A stretch of 64,000 nucleotides of DNA, taken from contig NC_015589.1 of NCBI RefSeq assembly GCF_000215085.1, positions 1,860,001 to 1,924,000 on the forward strand, given 5' to 3'. Made by a program: the position numbers and the translations under genes. Positions 27,805 through 38,130 of this stretch are shown here, piece after piece (positions within the stretch are counted from its first letter, which is position 1; every line of letters begins with the position of its first letter). The notes beneath the pieces are model-generated. The model was not told where the DNA came from and did no database searches. It saw nothing but the letters and a program-made list of their open reading frames with translations. This stretch comes from Desulforamulus ruminis DSM 2154. GTDB taxonomy: Bacteria; Bacillota; Desulfotomaculia; Desulfotomaculales; Desulfotomaculaceae.

Positions 27805-27808
27805 AAAT

Positions 27809-27856
27809 GGTAGGTAGAGGGCGTCTAGCACGATTGGGAGGCCCCTACCTTTTTTT
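27809..27856 (+). terminator. Attenuator-type terminator between rpsB and tsf
   Basis: GGTAGG (27809-27814) pairs with CCTACC (27844-27849), followed by seven T residues. Partial read-through here would set the known excess of S2 over EF-Ts transcripts. Confidence 0.65.
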
Positions 27857-27934
27857 ATGTTTGTTAACGGAGGCAATTGGATATAATAGCACGAGATTGT
27901 CAGGATTATGAGGAAAAGGGGGATATTGATTATC

Positions 27935-28588
27935 ATGGCAGAGATTTCTGCAAGTATGGTTAAAGAGTTGAGAGAGCGTACCGGTGCCGGTATGATGGAC
28001 TGTAAAAAGGCTTTGGGTGAAACCAATGGAGACATTGAAAAAGCCATTGAATTCCTGCGTGAAAAGGGGCTGTCTGCTGCGGCTAAAAAGTCCGGCCGAA
28101 TTGCGGCGGAAGGGATTGTAGAAGCCTATATCCACGGCGGGGGACGCATCGGTGTGCTGGTGGAGATCAACTGTGAGACGGATTTTGTGGCAAAAAATGA
28201 AGATTTTCGCGGCCTAGCCAGGGATATTGCCATGCAAATCGCTGCGGCCAAGCCGGAATATGTTCGCCGGGAAGAAGTTGCCAGCGAAGCCATTGAAAAG
28301 GAACGCGAAATTTTGCGTGCTCAGGCCTTGAATGAAGGCAAGCCGGAAAAAATTGTGGAAAAGATGGTTGAAGGCCGCATTGAAAAATATTACAAAGAAG
28401 TATGCCTGTTGGAACAACCCTTTATTAAAGATCCCGATAAAAACGTGCAGCAGGTTGTGAATGAAGTGGTGGCTAAAATTGGCGAAAAGATCGATGTTCG
28501 TCGCTTTACCCGCTATGAAATGGGAGAAGGCCTACAAAAGAGACAAGACGATTTCGCAGCGGAAGTGGCAGCTCAAATTAAATGTTAA
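27935..28588 (+). CDS. tsf: Elongation factor Ts
   Basis: 217 residues from ATG 27935 ([24 protein letters not shown]); an in-frame extension to 27908 is not supported by a ribosome site. The motif [11 protein letters not shown], which contacts EF-Tu, is present. Shorter than the 283-residue E. coli protein because part of the dimerisation region is absent, as in many Firmicutes and Thermus. It recycles EF-Tu-GDP. Confidence 0.97.
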   Translation: MAEISASMVKELRERTGAGMMDCKKALGETNGDIEKAIEFLREKGLSAAAKKSGRIAAEGIVEAYIHGGGRIGVLVEINCETDFVAKNEDFRGLARDIAMQIAAAKPEYVRREEVASEAIEKEREILRAQALNEGKPEKIVEKMVEGRIEKYYKEVCLLEQPFIKDPDKNVQQVVNEVVAKIGEKIDVRRFTRYEMGEGLQKRQDDFAAEVAAQIKC

Positions 28589-28644
28589 TGAATCCGGGTA
28601 GAAATTAGGTCTTTAAGAGGATTTTTAAAATTGTTGTAGAATAA

Positions 28645-29394
<750 letters not shown>

Positions 29395-29395
29395 A

Positions 29396-29950
29396 ATGGT
29401 TAAAGAAATTATTTCGGCAGCGGAAGAAAACCTGAAAAAAAGTGTAGAAGTGGTGCGTAAGGAGTTTGCCTCATTGCGGGCCGGGCGTGCAACACCTGCT
29501 CTGGTTGATAAAGTGACGGTGTCTTATTACGGAACTCCCACTCCGCTAAACCAACTGGCCAATATTTCTGTACCGGAGGCGCGGACCCTGCTGATTCAAC
29601 CCTGGGATAAAAGCGCCATGCCTGAAATTGAGAGAGCCATCTTAAAGTCTGATCTTGGGATTACACCCACCAGTGACGGCACAGTGATTCGTTTAACCAT
29701 ACCCCAGTTAACCCAGGAACGTCGTGTGGAATTAGTAAAATCCGTAAAGAAAAAGGCGGAAGAAGGTCGTGTGGCCATTCGCAATGTCCGCCGGGATATT
29801 AATGATACGCTGAAGAGCAAACAAAAGGAAGGAGTCCCGGAAGACGAAGTAAAGCGTGGTCAAGATGATATGCAGAAACTTACGGATAAATACATCAAGG
29901 AAATTGATGAAATGGTGAAAACCAAGGAACAGGAGATTATGCAAGTTTAA
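29396..29950 (+). CDS. frr: Ribosome recycling factor
   Basis: 184 residues from ATG 29396 with GGGGGGA just upstream. Family motifs EFASLRAGRATPALVDKVTVSYYG and RNVRRDINDTLK are present. It splits post-termination ribosomes together with EF-G. The upstream in-frame GTG at 29369 lies inside pyrH and is rejected. Confidence 0.97.
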   Translation: MVKEIISAAEENLKKSVEVVRKEFASLRAGRATPALVDKVTVSYYGTPTPLNQLANISVPEARTLLIQPWDKSAMPEIERAILKSDLGITPTSDGTVIRLTIPQLTQERRVELVKSVKKKAEEGRVAIRNVRRDINDTLKSKQKEGVPEDEVKRGQDDMQKLTDKYIKEIDEMVKTKEQEIMQV

Positions 29951-29951
29951 T

Positions 29952-30164
29952 ATGGGTATTCCCGATGTTTTAGGTTTTAAACTTGAAGATGCTGTTTCTC
30001 TGCTAAAGGAGTCCGGTTTCACCGTATCCCAGGTGTTAACCAGGCCGCCCCAGGGGAATCCCCAGGGGACTAAGCGGGTAGTAAAACTCCAGCCGGAGGG
30101 AAATGAATCCAGCCCTTTGGTTTTAACAGTGGCTTGTGAGGAGAGGGGAAAGGAGGTGTACTAA
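29952..30164 (+). CDS. Single PASTA-like domain protein (70 aa)
   Basis: MGIPDVLGFKLEDAVSLLKE followed by GFTVSQVLTRPP has the PASTA pattern (P-D-V-x-G...A...L...G). The protein has only this one domain and no membrane segment or kinase. It starts one base after frr and ends as the ferredoxin gene begins, so it is translationally coupled. PASTA domains usually bind muropeptides outside the cell; a lone cytoplasmic copy must do something else. Role unknown. Confidence 0.75.
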   Translation: MGIPDVLGFKLEDAVSLLKESGFTVSQVLTRPPQGNPQGTKRVVKLQPEGNESSPLVLTVACEERGKEVY

Positions 30165-30329
30165 ATGGCCTTCAAGATTACGGATGAATGTCTGGCCTGC
30201 GGTACCTGTTTAGATTCCTGCCCCAACAATGCCATTGAGGAGGGCGAAATTTTTAAAATTACCATGGCATGTGAAAATTGTGGAACGTGCGTGGATGTTT
30301 GTCCCACCGGAGCCATTATTGAAGAGTAA
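30165..30329 (+). CDS. Small 2[4Fe-4S] ferredoxin
   Basis: 54 residues with two complete cluster motifs: Cys9, 12, 15, 19 and Cys36, 39, 42, 46, each ending CP. AAAGGAGGTG gives a strong ribosome site before ATG 30165. It is a low-potential electron carrier of the clostridial type. Its place in an isoprenoid/lipid block that includes ispG, an enzyme needing reduced ferredoxin or flavodoxin, suggests it may supply IspG; this is inference. A terminator follows immediately. Confidence 0.92.
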   Translation: MAFKITDECLACGTCLDSCPNNAIEEGEIFKITMACENCGTCVDVCPTGAIIEE

Positions 30330-30336
30330 CGCAATA

Positions 30337-30368
30337 AACCCCCTTCAAATCCGGAAGGGGGTTGTTAT
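30337..30368 (+). terminator. Hairpin terminator after the ferredoxin gene
   Basis: AACCCCCTTC (30337-30346) pairs perfectly with GAAGGGGGTT (30354-30363). The tail GTTATATT is only moderately T-rich, so uppS may receive read-through. Confidence 0.65.
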
Positions 30369-30381
30369 ATTGGAGGAAGGG

Positions 30382-31170
30382 ATGTTTAAAAAATTAAACG
30401 GCTTGTTTGTTAAAAAAGATAAGCTGGACAATGAAAAAGAACTTCTTCAACGCATTCATCAAGACAGGCTCCCCCGGCATATTGCTATTATCATGGATGG
30501 TAACGGGCGCTGGGCCCAGCGCAAGGGTTTGCCGAGATCCTTTGGACACAGGGCCGGAGTTGAATCCTTGCGAAATATTGTAAAACTCTGTTCGGAACTG
30601 GGAATTAAAGTTTTAACCTGTTATGCTTTTTCTACTGAAAATTGGAAACGTCCCAAAGACGAGGTCTCCATCCTCATGGATCTGCTGGTGGAATATTTAA
30701 ACAAAGAAGTGGACGAACTCCACCGCAATGAGGTAAAAATAAACGCCATCGGCCGCCTGGAAGAATTGCCCCGGCAGGCCCAGGAAGCTTTGCACAGGGC
30801 CTTTGCAATTACCAAAGATAACCAGGGCCTGGTGTTAAATTTAGCCCTTAACTACGGGGGACGCAGTGAAATAACCGATGCCGTGGTTAAGATTGCCGGA
30901 TCTCTTGATAAGGGTGAAATTCAAATATCGGATATTAATGAACAACTTGTTCGTGATTATTTATATACGGCAGGATTACCGGACCCGGACCTGCTGGTTA
31001 GACCTTCCGGAGATTTTCGAATCAGCAATTTTCTGCTGTGGCAGTTGGCCTATACGGAGTTTTGGCTATCGGATGTAATGTGGCCGGATTTTAAAAGAAG
31101 CCATTTGCTGGAAGCAATTATTGATTTTCAACGCCGGGACCGGCGCTTTGGCGGACTAAAGAAAAAATAG
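30382..31170 (+). CDS. uppS: Undecaprenyl diphosphate synthase
   Basis: 262 residues from ATG 30382 with GGAGG 5 bases upstream; an open frame extending to 30229 runs through the ferredoxin gene and terminator and is not used. The cis-prenyltransferase signature IAIIMDGNGRWAQRKG and CYAFSTENWKRP are present. It builds the C55 carrier lipid for peptidoglycan. It is followed by cdsA, as in most bacteria. Confidence 0.97.
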   Translation: MFKKLNGLFVKKDKLDNEKELLQRIHQDRLPRHIAIIMDGNGRWAQRKGLPRSFGHRAGVESLRNIVKLCSELGIKVLTCYAFSTENWKRPKDEVSILMDLLVEYLNKEVDELHRNEVKINAIGRLEELPRQAQEALHRAFAITKDNQGLVLNLALNYGGRSEITDAVVKIAGSLDKGEIQISDINEQLVRDYLYTAGLPDPDLLVRPSGDFRISNFLLWQLAYTEFWLSDVMWPDFKRSHLLEAIIDFQRRDRRFGGLKKK

Positions 31171-31184
31171 GTTGGTGGATAAAA

Positions 31185-31970
31185 TTGCTGCACTTACGAG
31201 TGCTAAGTGCGTTGGTAGGTATACCGGTCATTCTTTTAGCTGCATGGTATGGAAATGAATTTCTTTTACTGCTGACCGCTGTTGCTTACGGTATAGCCAT
31301 TCGTGAGATGATGGTCATCCTCAAAGGACTGGGCATCAATTCAAACCGATGGATCATCCAGGCAGGAGGGCTAATCCTACTTACCAGTGCATACTTATAT
31401 AAAGATGATGGCTTAGCCCATACGCTGATATTCGTTGTGATGGGTAATTTATTTATGATGGCTTTTTTGTACCCCCGGACCACGCCTTTGGACACTTTTG
31501 GCAACATAACAACCACTTTGTACCTGGGGAATTTTATTTTCTTTTATTTGCTAAGGGATTTACCCGGCGGCTGGAGCTGGATCTTATTCCTGCTGGCTGC
31601 AACCTGGGCCAGCGATACCTTTGCCTATTTTGTGGGTAGATCCTTTGGCAAACATAAGCTGGCTCCCCTGCTCAGCCCCAAGAAAACCATTGAAGGCGCT
31701 TTGGGGGGCGTAGCGGGAGCGGTATTGGTGGGTTTTATCTTTACTCTGGTTGTTCCGGGTATGTCCACAGTGGTTATATTGCTGCTGGGCGCACTGATTG
31801 GGGTGGCTTCTTTGCTGGGGGATCTGGTGGAGTCGGCCTTTAAGCGTCAAGCCAAGGTGAAAGACTCGGGACAGATTATACCCGGACACGGGGGTGTGCT
31901 GGACAGGTTTGACAGCCTGCTGGTTACCGCACCGCTGGTATACTACGTTGTAAAATTGTTTATAATTTGA
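31185..31970 (+). CDS. cdsA: Phosphatidate cytidylyltransferase
   Basis: 261 residues from TTG 31185, with about seven or eight membrane segments. The CTP_transf_1 signature is SAFKRQAKVKDSGQIIPGHGGVLDRFDSL near the C-terminus. It makes CDP-diacylglycerol for phospholipid synthesis. Gene order uppS-cdsA-(ytvI-like)-dxr-rseP follows the common Firmicutes order with one insertion. Confidence 0.96.
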   Translation: MLHLRVLSALVGIPVILLAAWYGNEFLLLLTAVAYGIAIREMMVILKGLGINSNRWIIQAGGLILLTSAYLYKDDGLAHTLIFVVMGNLFMMAFLYPRTTPLDTFGNITTTLYLGNFIFFYLLRDLPGGWSWILFLLAATWASDTFAYFVGRSFGKHKLAPLLSPKKTIEGALGGVAGAVLVGFIFTLVVPGMSTVVILLLGALIGVASLLGDLVESAFKRQAKVKDSGQIIPGHGGVLDRFDSLLVTAPLVYYVVKLFII

Positions 31971-31998
31971 ATATCATTTAGTATAGAGGTGAATTTTG

Positions 31999-33087
31999 TT
32001 GCCTACCTGGCTAAAGACCGCCCTAAATGTTGTATTGGCCGGTCTACTTCTTTTAGTGGCGTTTTTTACCCTGGATCGCCTTTGGGACTATGTGGCCAAG
32101 TGGCTTGGTTATCTAATTCCCCTTGCCATTCCTTTTATTGTGGCAATCTTCATGAGTTTTATACTTGAACCCATGGTGGTTATTTTTCAAGAGCGCGGAC
32201 GCATGTCCCGGGGGCCCGCGGTGGCCTTGGCCATGCTGTTGGTGCTGGGTTTTTTTGGCATTATTATTGTTCTTTTATTACTCAAACTGGCTACTGAATT
32301 GTTTAATATATCCAAGGCTTTACCCGGGATCGTCGGCGAAATTCAAATTTGGCTTCAGGAGTCCCTGCCCAAATTAAAACATTTTTACGGAGAACTTCCG
32401 TCCAGCACCACAACCTATATTGAGAGTTCCCTTGGTTCCTTTGCCCAGTCTTTGCAGGGTTTTCTCAGTAAGACCACGGAATCCATTTTAAGTATTTTTA
32501 CAGCGGTTCCCGGTGTGGTTGCATTTATTATTATCAGTTTACTGGCCACTTATTTCATCAGTAAAGACAGACGGTTACTGGCCCGCAAATGGGTCAGTCT
32601 TTGCCCTGCTCCCTATGGCGAGAGAAGTTTGCACATTGTCAGAGAGGTATTTGGGGCTTTCATTTCTTATATTAAGGCCCAGGGAATTTTAGTCAGCATC
32701 ACTACCTTCACCAGCATCGTCGGTTTATACATTATCGGTGCTGAATATGCTTTGACCATGGGTCTTTTAATTGGTTTCTTTGATATTATTCCGGTGCTGG
32801 GTCCGGCTACGGTTTTTATTCCCTGGATTATTTGGGCTTTTATGAGCGGGCCTGCCATTTTTGCCGTTAAACTGCTGATTTTGTACGTAATTGTATTGGT
32901 TACCCGGCAGTTGCTGGAAACCAAAGTGGTGTCCCATAGCCTTGGCTTGCATCCACTAGCCACTCTCGTTGCTTTATTTGTTGGTTTTAAACTTCTGGGT
33001 TTTCTGGGTATGATTTTAGGTCCCATTTTGTTAATTGCAGTGCAGGCTTTTATAAAAGCAGGAATTCCCACCTCAAGGGTGAAATAA
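31999..33087 (+). CDS. YtvI-like / AI-2E-family membrane protein
   Basis: About 362 residues (363 if TTG 31996 is used). Eight membrane segments, with the C-terminal AI-2E transporter-like block GLLIGFFDIIPVLGPATVFIPW and LLGFLGMILGPILLI. The family includes B. subtilis YtvI, a sporulation membrane protein, and general permeases. GAGGTG lies 7-8 bases before TTG 31999. It is inserted between cdsA and dxr. Whether it is the sporulation-specific form cannot be decided from motifs alone. Confidence 0.85.
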   Translation: MPTWLKTALNVVLAGLLLLVAFFTLDRLWDYVAKWLGYLIPLAIPFIVAIFMSFILEPMVVIFQERGRMSRGPAVALAMLLVLGFFGIIIVLLLLKLATELFNISKALPGIVGEIQIWLQESLPKLKHFYGELPSSTTTYIESSLGSFAQSLQGFLSKTTESILSIFTAVPGVVAFIIISLLATYFISKDRRLLARKWVSLCPAPYGERSLHIVREVFGAFISYIKAQGILVSITTFTSIVGLYIIGAEYALTMGLLIGFFDIIPVLGPATVFIPWIIWAFMSGPAIFAVKLLILYVIVLVTRQLLETKVVSHSLGLHPLATLVALFVGFKLLGFLGMILGPILLIAVQAFIKAGIPTSRVK

Positions 33088-33110
33088 AAAAGATTGAGGT
33101 GCCTTTCATT

Positions 33111-34268
33111 ATGAAACAACTTTCCATCCTTGGCAGTACCGGTTCCATTGGCAGGCAGACCCTGGAGGTAGTTGAGCAATTTCCAGAGGAGTTGAAGGTG
33201 GTAGCCCTGGCTGCCGGTCGAAATCGGGATGATTTCTTGAAACAATGCCTTTCTCATCGTCCCCGGGTGGTTTCTCTGGAATTAGAGGAAGATGCGCGCT
33301 GGCTTCGGGAACAACTGCCCGGACAGTATCATCCGGAAATTTATTTTGGTTTAAACGGGTTGGTGGAAGTGGCCACCTGCAGCGAAGCCGCGGTGGTATT
33401 AACGGCATTAAGCGGAGCCGTTGGTCTGATCCCTACCTGTGCCGCCATTGAGGCCGGCAAACAAATTGCTCTGGCCAACAAGGAAACGCTGGTGGCAGCA
33501 GGGGAATATGTAACCGGCCTGGCGGCAAAGAATAAAGTTCAACTGCTGCCGGTGGACAGTGAACATTCCGCCATATTTCAGTGCCTGCACGGGGAATCCA
33601 AACTTTGGGTCCGCAGAATCATACTAACGGCTTCCGGCGGACCTTTCCGGCAGCTGGATCAAAAAGCCCTCTCCCGGGTTACGCCCCAGATGGCCTTAAA
33701 ACATCCCAATTGGTCCATGGGACAAAAGATTACCATTGATTCGGCAACCTTGATGAATAAGGGACTGGAGGTTATTGAAGCCAAGTGGCTTTTTGACTTG
33801 GATTTTGCTGCTATTGATGTGGTGGTGCATCCCCAGAGCCTGATTCACTCCATGGTGGAGTATGGCGACGGATCCATTCTGGCCCACCTGGGGATACCGG
33901 ATATGCGCATCCCCATCCAATACGCTCTCAGTTATCCGGACCGCTGGTTCAATTCCTTACCCCGGTTGGGTTTAACGGAAATAAAGGCCCTGACCTTTGA
34001 GCAGCCGGATACCGGTCGTTTTCCCGCCCTGGCTCTGGCCTATGCGGCCGGGAAGGAAGGCGGCACGGCCCCGGCAGTGATGAACGCCGCCAACGAGATC
34101 GCGGTTCATGCCTTTTTAGCAGGAGAGATTCAATTTTTAGATATACCCCGGGTGGTTGAGAAAACCCTTAACGCCCACCAGACCTTTAAACCATCCAGCC
34201 TGGAAGAGATTATTGAAGTGGACGGCTGGGCCAGAAAAAGGGCTGTACAATTTTTAACAAATATATAG
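33111..34268 (+). CDS. dxr: 1-deoxy-D-xylulose 5-phosphate reductoisomerase
   Basis: 385 residues from ATG 33111, 9 bases after GAGGTG; GTG 33099 overlaps that site. NADPH-binding LGSTGSIGRQTLEV, the metal/substrate region VDSEHSAIFQCL and TASGGPFR are typical. Second step of the MEP isoprenoid pathway. ispG of the same pathway lies two genes downstream. Confidence 0.97.
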   Translation: MKQLSILGSTGSIGRQTLEVVEQFPEELKVVALAAGRNRDDFLKQCLSHRPRVVSLELEEDARWLREQLPGQYHPEIYFGLNGLVEVATCSEAAVVLTALSGAVGLIPTCAAIEAGKQIALANKETLVAAGEYVTGLAAKNKVQLLPVDSEHSAIFQCLHGESKLWVRRIILTASGGPFRQLDQKALSRVTPQMALKHPNWSMGQKITIDSATLMNKGLEVIEAKWLFDLDFAAIDVVVHPQSLIHSMVEYGDGSILAHLGIPDMRIPIQYALSYPDRWFNSLPRLGLTEIKALTFEQPDTGRFPALALAYAAGKEGGTAPAVMNAANEIAVHAFLAGEIQFLDIPRVVEKTLNAHQTFKPSSLEEIIEVDGWARKRAVQFLTNI

Positions 34269-34278
34269 AGGTGAAGAA

Positions 34279-35322
34279 ATGCAAACATTTATCGCTTCGG
34301 TAGTTGTCTTTGGGCTATTGATTTTTTTCCATGAACTGGGTCATTTTTTAGTGGCCAAGCGGGTGGGTATCCTGGTACATGAATTTAGCCTGGGATTTGG
34401 TCCCAAGATTTTTGGGATTCGCCGGGGCGAGACAATTTATAACCTTCGCCTGCTGCCTCTGGGCGGCTTTGTTCGCATGGCGGGGATGGACCCCAATGAA
34501 GAGGAAAACGATATTCCCGTTGAAAAAGCCTTTAATCATAAAACAGCCCTGCAAAGGGCGGCGGTAATTATCGCCGGACCTTTAATGAATTTTGTGCTGG
34601 CTGCGGTGTTATTCGCTTTGGTGATTATGATGCAGGGGATCCCGGTTGCTTCAACCAAAGTGGGAGAGGTTATCAGCGGTTATCCCGCTCAACAGGCCGG
34701 TATGCAAGCCGGAGATAAGATTGTGGCTGTCAACGACAAGCCGGTTCAGGACTGGAACGAACTGGTGGGTGAAGTGAATAAATATCAAGGCGAGCCCGTC
34801 AAATTGAACGTGCTGCGTGACTCTCAGGAACTGCAGCTGACCGTAACCACCATGAAAGATCAAAGCGGCCGCTATATGATCGGTATCCGGGCGGATGAGA
34901 AGGAAACCTTTATTAAAAAAATGAATCCTCTGGCGGCCATGGCGGAAGGAACAGTTTATACCGGCAAGGTTACCGTCTTTATTTTGGTCTACATCGGGCA
35001 AATGATTACCGGCGGCGGTGAAGTGGACTTGGGAGGACCAATCCGGGTGGTTTCGGAAATTAGCAAGGCGGCGGCCTTTGGCCCTTTTCAGGTTATGCAG
35101 CTGGCGGCTTTTCTCAGTATCAACCTGGGGCTGTTTAATCTTTTCCCCATTCCCGCCCTGGACGGCAGTCGGGTTTTATTCCTGCTGTGGGAGAAGATTT
35201 CCGGAAGGCCGGTGGACCCTTCCAGAGAGAGTTTCATTCACCTGGTGGGCTTTGGCCTGCTGCTTTTGTTAATGGTGGTCATTACCTATAACGATGTGGT
35301 ATCCATCATGTTTGATAAATAA
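34279..35322 (+). CDS. rseP: RIP metalloprotease RseP/RasP
   Basis: 347 residues. The zinc site HELGH is at residues 18-22 in the first membrane segment; a PDZ domain covers about 115-200; the second metal ligand region is NLFPIPALDGSR. It is a site-2 protease that cuts anti-sigma factors and signal peptide remnants in the membrane. GAGGTG precedes ATG 34279. Its stop overlaps an unused ATG at 35322. Confidence 0.96.
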   Translation: MQTFIASVVVFGLLIFFHELGHFLVAKRVGILVHEFSLGFGPKIFGIRRGETIYNLRLLPLGGFVRMAGMDPNEEENDIPVEKAFNHKTALQRAAVIIAGPLMNFVLAAVLFALVIMMQGIPVASTKVGEVISGYPAQQAGMQAGDKIVAVNDKPVQDWNELVGEVNKYQGEPVKLNVLRDSQELQLTVTTMKDQSGRYMIGIRADEKETFIKKMNPLAAMAEGTVYTGKVTVFILVYIGQMITGGGEVDLGGPIRVVSEISKAAAFGPFQVMQLAAFLSINLGLFNLFPIPALDGSRVLFLLWEKISGRPVDPSRESFIHLVGFGLLLLLMVVITYNDVVSIMFDK

Positions 35323-35336
35323 TGGCGGAGGCTCCC

Positions 35337-36386
35337 ATGAAATTCAAAAATACCCGTCCGGTGAAAGTCGGCCCGGTGCAAATTGGCGGCGGCGCACCGG
35401 TGATTGTACAATCCATGACCAATACCGATACCCGGGACGCCCGGGCAACCATTGAACAAATCAAAGAGCTGACCGAGGCAGGCTGTGAAGTGATCCGGGT
35501 CGCGGTGCCCGACAGAGAAGCCGCCGGGGCTCTGGCAGCCATCAAGGCCGGTATTGCCATCCCGCTGATCGCAGATATTCACTTTGATTACCGCTTGGCC
35601 CTGGCTGCTTTAGAAGCCGGTGTTGATGGCTTAAGAATTAATCCGGGGAATATCGGGGGCCAAAGGAAGGTTGCCGAAGTGGTGGCCGCGGCCCGGGAAA
35701 GGCTGGTGCCCATTCGCATCGGTGTCAATGCCGGTTCCCTGGAAAAAGAACTCCTAAGCAAATACGGCGGGGTAACCGCCGCTGCCATGGTGGAAAGTGC
35801 CCTGAGACATATTGAAATGCTGGAGGGCCTGAATTACCGGGAAATAAAAATTTCTTTAAAGGCTTCCAACATTCCTTTGATGCTGGAGGCTTATCAAAAG
35901 CTGTCGGCCCAGGTGGAATACCCCATGCATATTGGCGTAACCGAGGCAGGTACCGTCAAGGGCGGCATGATCAAGTCCGCCGTGGGTATCGGGGCCTTGC
36001 TGGCTGCAGGAATTGGCGATACCCTGCGGGTTTCTTTAACCGGACATCCCAAACATGAAGTGTATGTGGCCTGGGAAATCTTAAAAGCCCTGGGGCTGCG
36101 GAGGAGAGGAGTAGAACTGATTTCCTGTCCTACCTGCGGCAGAACCCAGATTAATCTGATTCAGATTGCGGAACAGGTGGAAGAAAAGCTGGCCCGGGTG
36201 GACAAGCCCCTTAAGGTGGCTGTCATGGGCTGTGCGGTGAACGGCCCCGGAGAAGCCCGGGAGGCCGATGTTGGCATTGCCGGAGGGAAAGGGGTTGGCC
36301 TGATCTTTCGTAAAGGGGAAATCATCCGTCAGGTCCCTGAGGAGGATTTGCTGCAAGAATTGCTGAAGGAAATAGAAAAGCTGTAG
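35337..36386 (+). CDS. ispG: 4-hydroxy-3-methylbut-2-en-1-yl diphosphate synthase
   Basis: 349 residues from ATG 35337, 5 bases after CGGAGG. The N-terminal TIM barrel starts [27 protein letters not shown] with typical residues. Fe-S ligands are in SCPTCGR and in [11 protein letters not shown]. This MEP enzyme reduces MEcPP with electrons from ferredoxin or flavodoxin. It is followed at 28 bases by proS. Confidence 0.97.
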   Translation: MKFKNTRPVKVGPVQIGGGAPVIVQSMTNTDTRDARATIEQIKELTEAGCEVIRVAVPDREAAGALAAIKAGIAIPLIADIHFDYRLALAALEAGVDGLRINPGNIGGQRKVAEVVAAARERLVPIRIGVNAGSLEKELLSKYGGVTAAAMVESALRHIEMLEGLNYREIKISLKASNIPLMLEAYQKLSAQVEYPMHIGVTEAGTVKGGMIKSAVGIGALLAAGIGDTLRVSLTGHPKHEVYVAWEILKALGLRRRGVELISCPTCGRTQINLIQIAEQVEEKLARVDKPLKVAVMGCAVNGPGEAREADVGIAGGKGVGLIFRKGEIIRQVPEEDLLQELLKEIEKL

Positions 36387-36414
36387 AATTAGCACTGTCA
36401 GGAGGAGACCATTG

Positions 36415-38121
36415 ATGCGAACAACACAAATGCTGATGCCCACTTTGCGGGAGGTTCCTGCAGAAGCCGAAGTTGTCAGCCACCAGCTTTTACTGCGGGC
36501 AGGCTTTATTCGGAAACTTGCCTCGGGTGTATATACCTATTTGCCTTTGGCCATGCGGGTTTTGCAAAAAATAGAACGAATCGTTCGGGAAGAAATGAAC
36601 CGTCAGGGCGGTCAGGAGCTTTTAATGCCCATTATCCAGCCCGCTGAAATATGGCTGGAATCCGGAAGGTGGCATGTCTATGGCCCGGAACTGTTTCGTT
36701 TAAAAGACCGCCACGACCGTGATTTTTGTTTGGGACCCACCCATGAAGAGGTCATTACCCTTTTGGTGCGGGGTGAAGTAAGATCTTATAAGCAAATGCC
36801 CTTGTTGCTTTATCATATAACCAATAAATACCGTGACGAACGCCGCCCCCGTTTTGGACTGATGCGGGGCCGGGAATTTATTATGAAAGATTTGTATTCC
36901 TTTGACCGTAATGAAGAAGAGCTGGATGTCAGCTATCAAAAGATGCACGAAGCTTACACCAATGTATTTACCCGCTGCGGTCTGAAATTCCGTCCTGTGG
37001 AAGCGGATTCCGGCGCCATTGGAGGCAGCAGCACCCATGAGTTTATGGTCCTGGCGGATTCCGGTGAGGCAGCCATCCTTTATTGCTCCCACTGTGATTA
37101 TGCCGCCAATATTGAAAAGGCTTCCCTGCCTGCCGCAGGACTGGATGCCGCCGTGCCGCCGCTGGAGCTTGAGCAGGTGTCTACGCCGGGTCAGAAGTCT
37201 GCCGCTGAGGTGGCACAGTTTTTTGGCCTGGAAACCAGTCAGGTGATCAAGACCATGATTTACCGTACCGATAAAGAACTGGTGGCGGCCTTGGTACGGG
37301 GTGACCGGGATGTTAACGAAATAAAACTGCTGAATGTCTTAGGAGCCCTGACTGTTGAACTGGCCAGCGAGACCGAGGTTCAGCAGGCCACCGGGGCGCC
37401 AACGGGATATGCCGGTCCGGTGGGTCTTAAAAAAATTCGCATGGTGGCGGACCACGAAGTGATGGCCCTGGTTAATGCCGTTGCAGGCGCCAATCAAGGG
37501 GATGCCCACTATAAAAACGTAAATCCGGACCGCGACTTTAAACCCGACTTGGTAGCAGACATTCGCATGGTGCAGGCCGGTGAGTCCTGTGCCAACTGCG
37601 GGGGAACCCTGGAGGAAGCCCGGGGCATTGAAGTGGGCCAGATTTTCAAGCTGGGCACCAAATACAGCAAGACGTTGGGGGCAACCTATTTAGATGAAAA
37701 CGGCAAGGAGCAGCCCATTGTCATGGGCTGCTACGGGATCGGGGTGAGCCGTACCATGGCTGCGGCCATCGAGCAAAATCACGATGCGGACGGGATTATC
37801 TGGCCGGCCAGTATTGCTCCCTACCATGCGGTGGTGATCCCGGTATCGGCCAAGGATCAGGGACAAATGGAGCTGGCCGGGGACTTATATGATCAACTAA
37901 ACCGTCTGGGAGTGGAAACCATCCTGGATGACCGGGCGGAGCGTCCCGGCGTTAAATTCAAAGATGCGGATCTAATTGGCTATCCCTTGCGCATTGTTGT
38001 AGGTGCCAAGGCCCTCAGTGAAGGCGTGGTAGAGGTCCGGCAGCGCCGTTCAGGACAAGTGGATTTGCTTCCTGTAGATCAGTTGGCGGAAAAAGTTAAA
38101 GAAATACTAACTTCCCTGTAG
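36415..38121 (+). CDS. proS: Prolyl-tRNA synthetase (bacterial type)
   Basis: 568 residues from ATG 36415, 7 bases after GGAGGAG. Class II synthetase with motif 2 [21 protein letters not shown], an editing insertion domain (about 225-380), and motif 3 [12 protein letters not shown]. The anticodon-binding domain ends it. Too little upstream space exists for a T-box leader; it is transcribed with ispG. Confidence 0.97.
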   Translation: MRTTQMLMPTLREVPAEAEVVSHQLLLRAGFIRKLASGVYTYLPLAMRVLQKIERIVREEMNRQGGQELLMPIIQPAEIWLESGRWHVYGPELFRLKDRHDRDFCLGPTHEEVITLLVRGEVRSYKQMPLLLYHITNKYRDERRPRFGLMRGREFIMKDLYSFDRNEEELDVSYQKMHEAYTNVFTRCGLKFRPVEADSGAIGGSSTHEFMVLADSGEAAILYCSHCDYAANIEKASLPAAGLDAAVPPLELEQVSTPGQKSAAEVAQFFGLETSQVIKTMIYRTDKELVAALVRGDRDVNEIKLLNVLGALTVELASETEVQQATGAPTGYAGPVGLKKIRMVADHEVMALVNAVAGANQGDAHYKNVNPDRDFKPDLVADIRMVQAGESCANCGGTLEEARGIEVGQIFKLGTKYSKTLGATYLDENGKEQPIVMGCYGIGVSRTMAAAIEQNHDADGIIWPASIAPYHAVVIPVSAKDQGQMELAGDLYDQLNRLGVETILDDRAERPGVKFKDADLIGYPLRIVVGAKALSEGVVEVRQRRSGQVDLLPVDQLAEKVKEILTSL

Positions 38122-38130
38122 GTGTAAATA

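Noticed and set aside
30229-30381. Upstream extension of uppS
   Set aside because: The open frame overlaps the ferredoxin gene and its terminator; ATG 30382 with GGAGG fits family length.
36387-36414. T-box leader for proS
   Set aside because: Only 28 bases separate ispG and proS, too few for a T-box.
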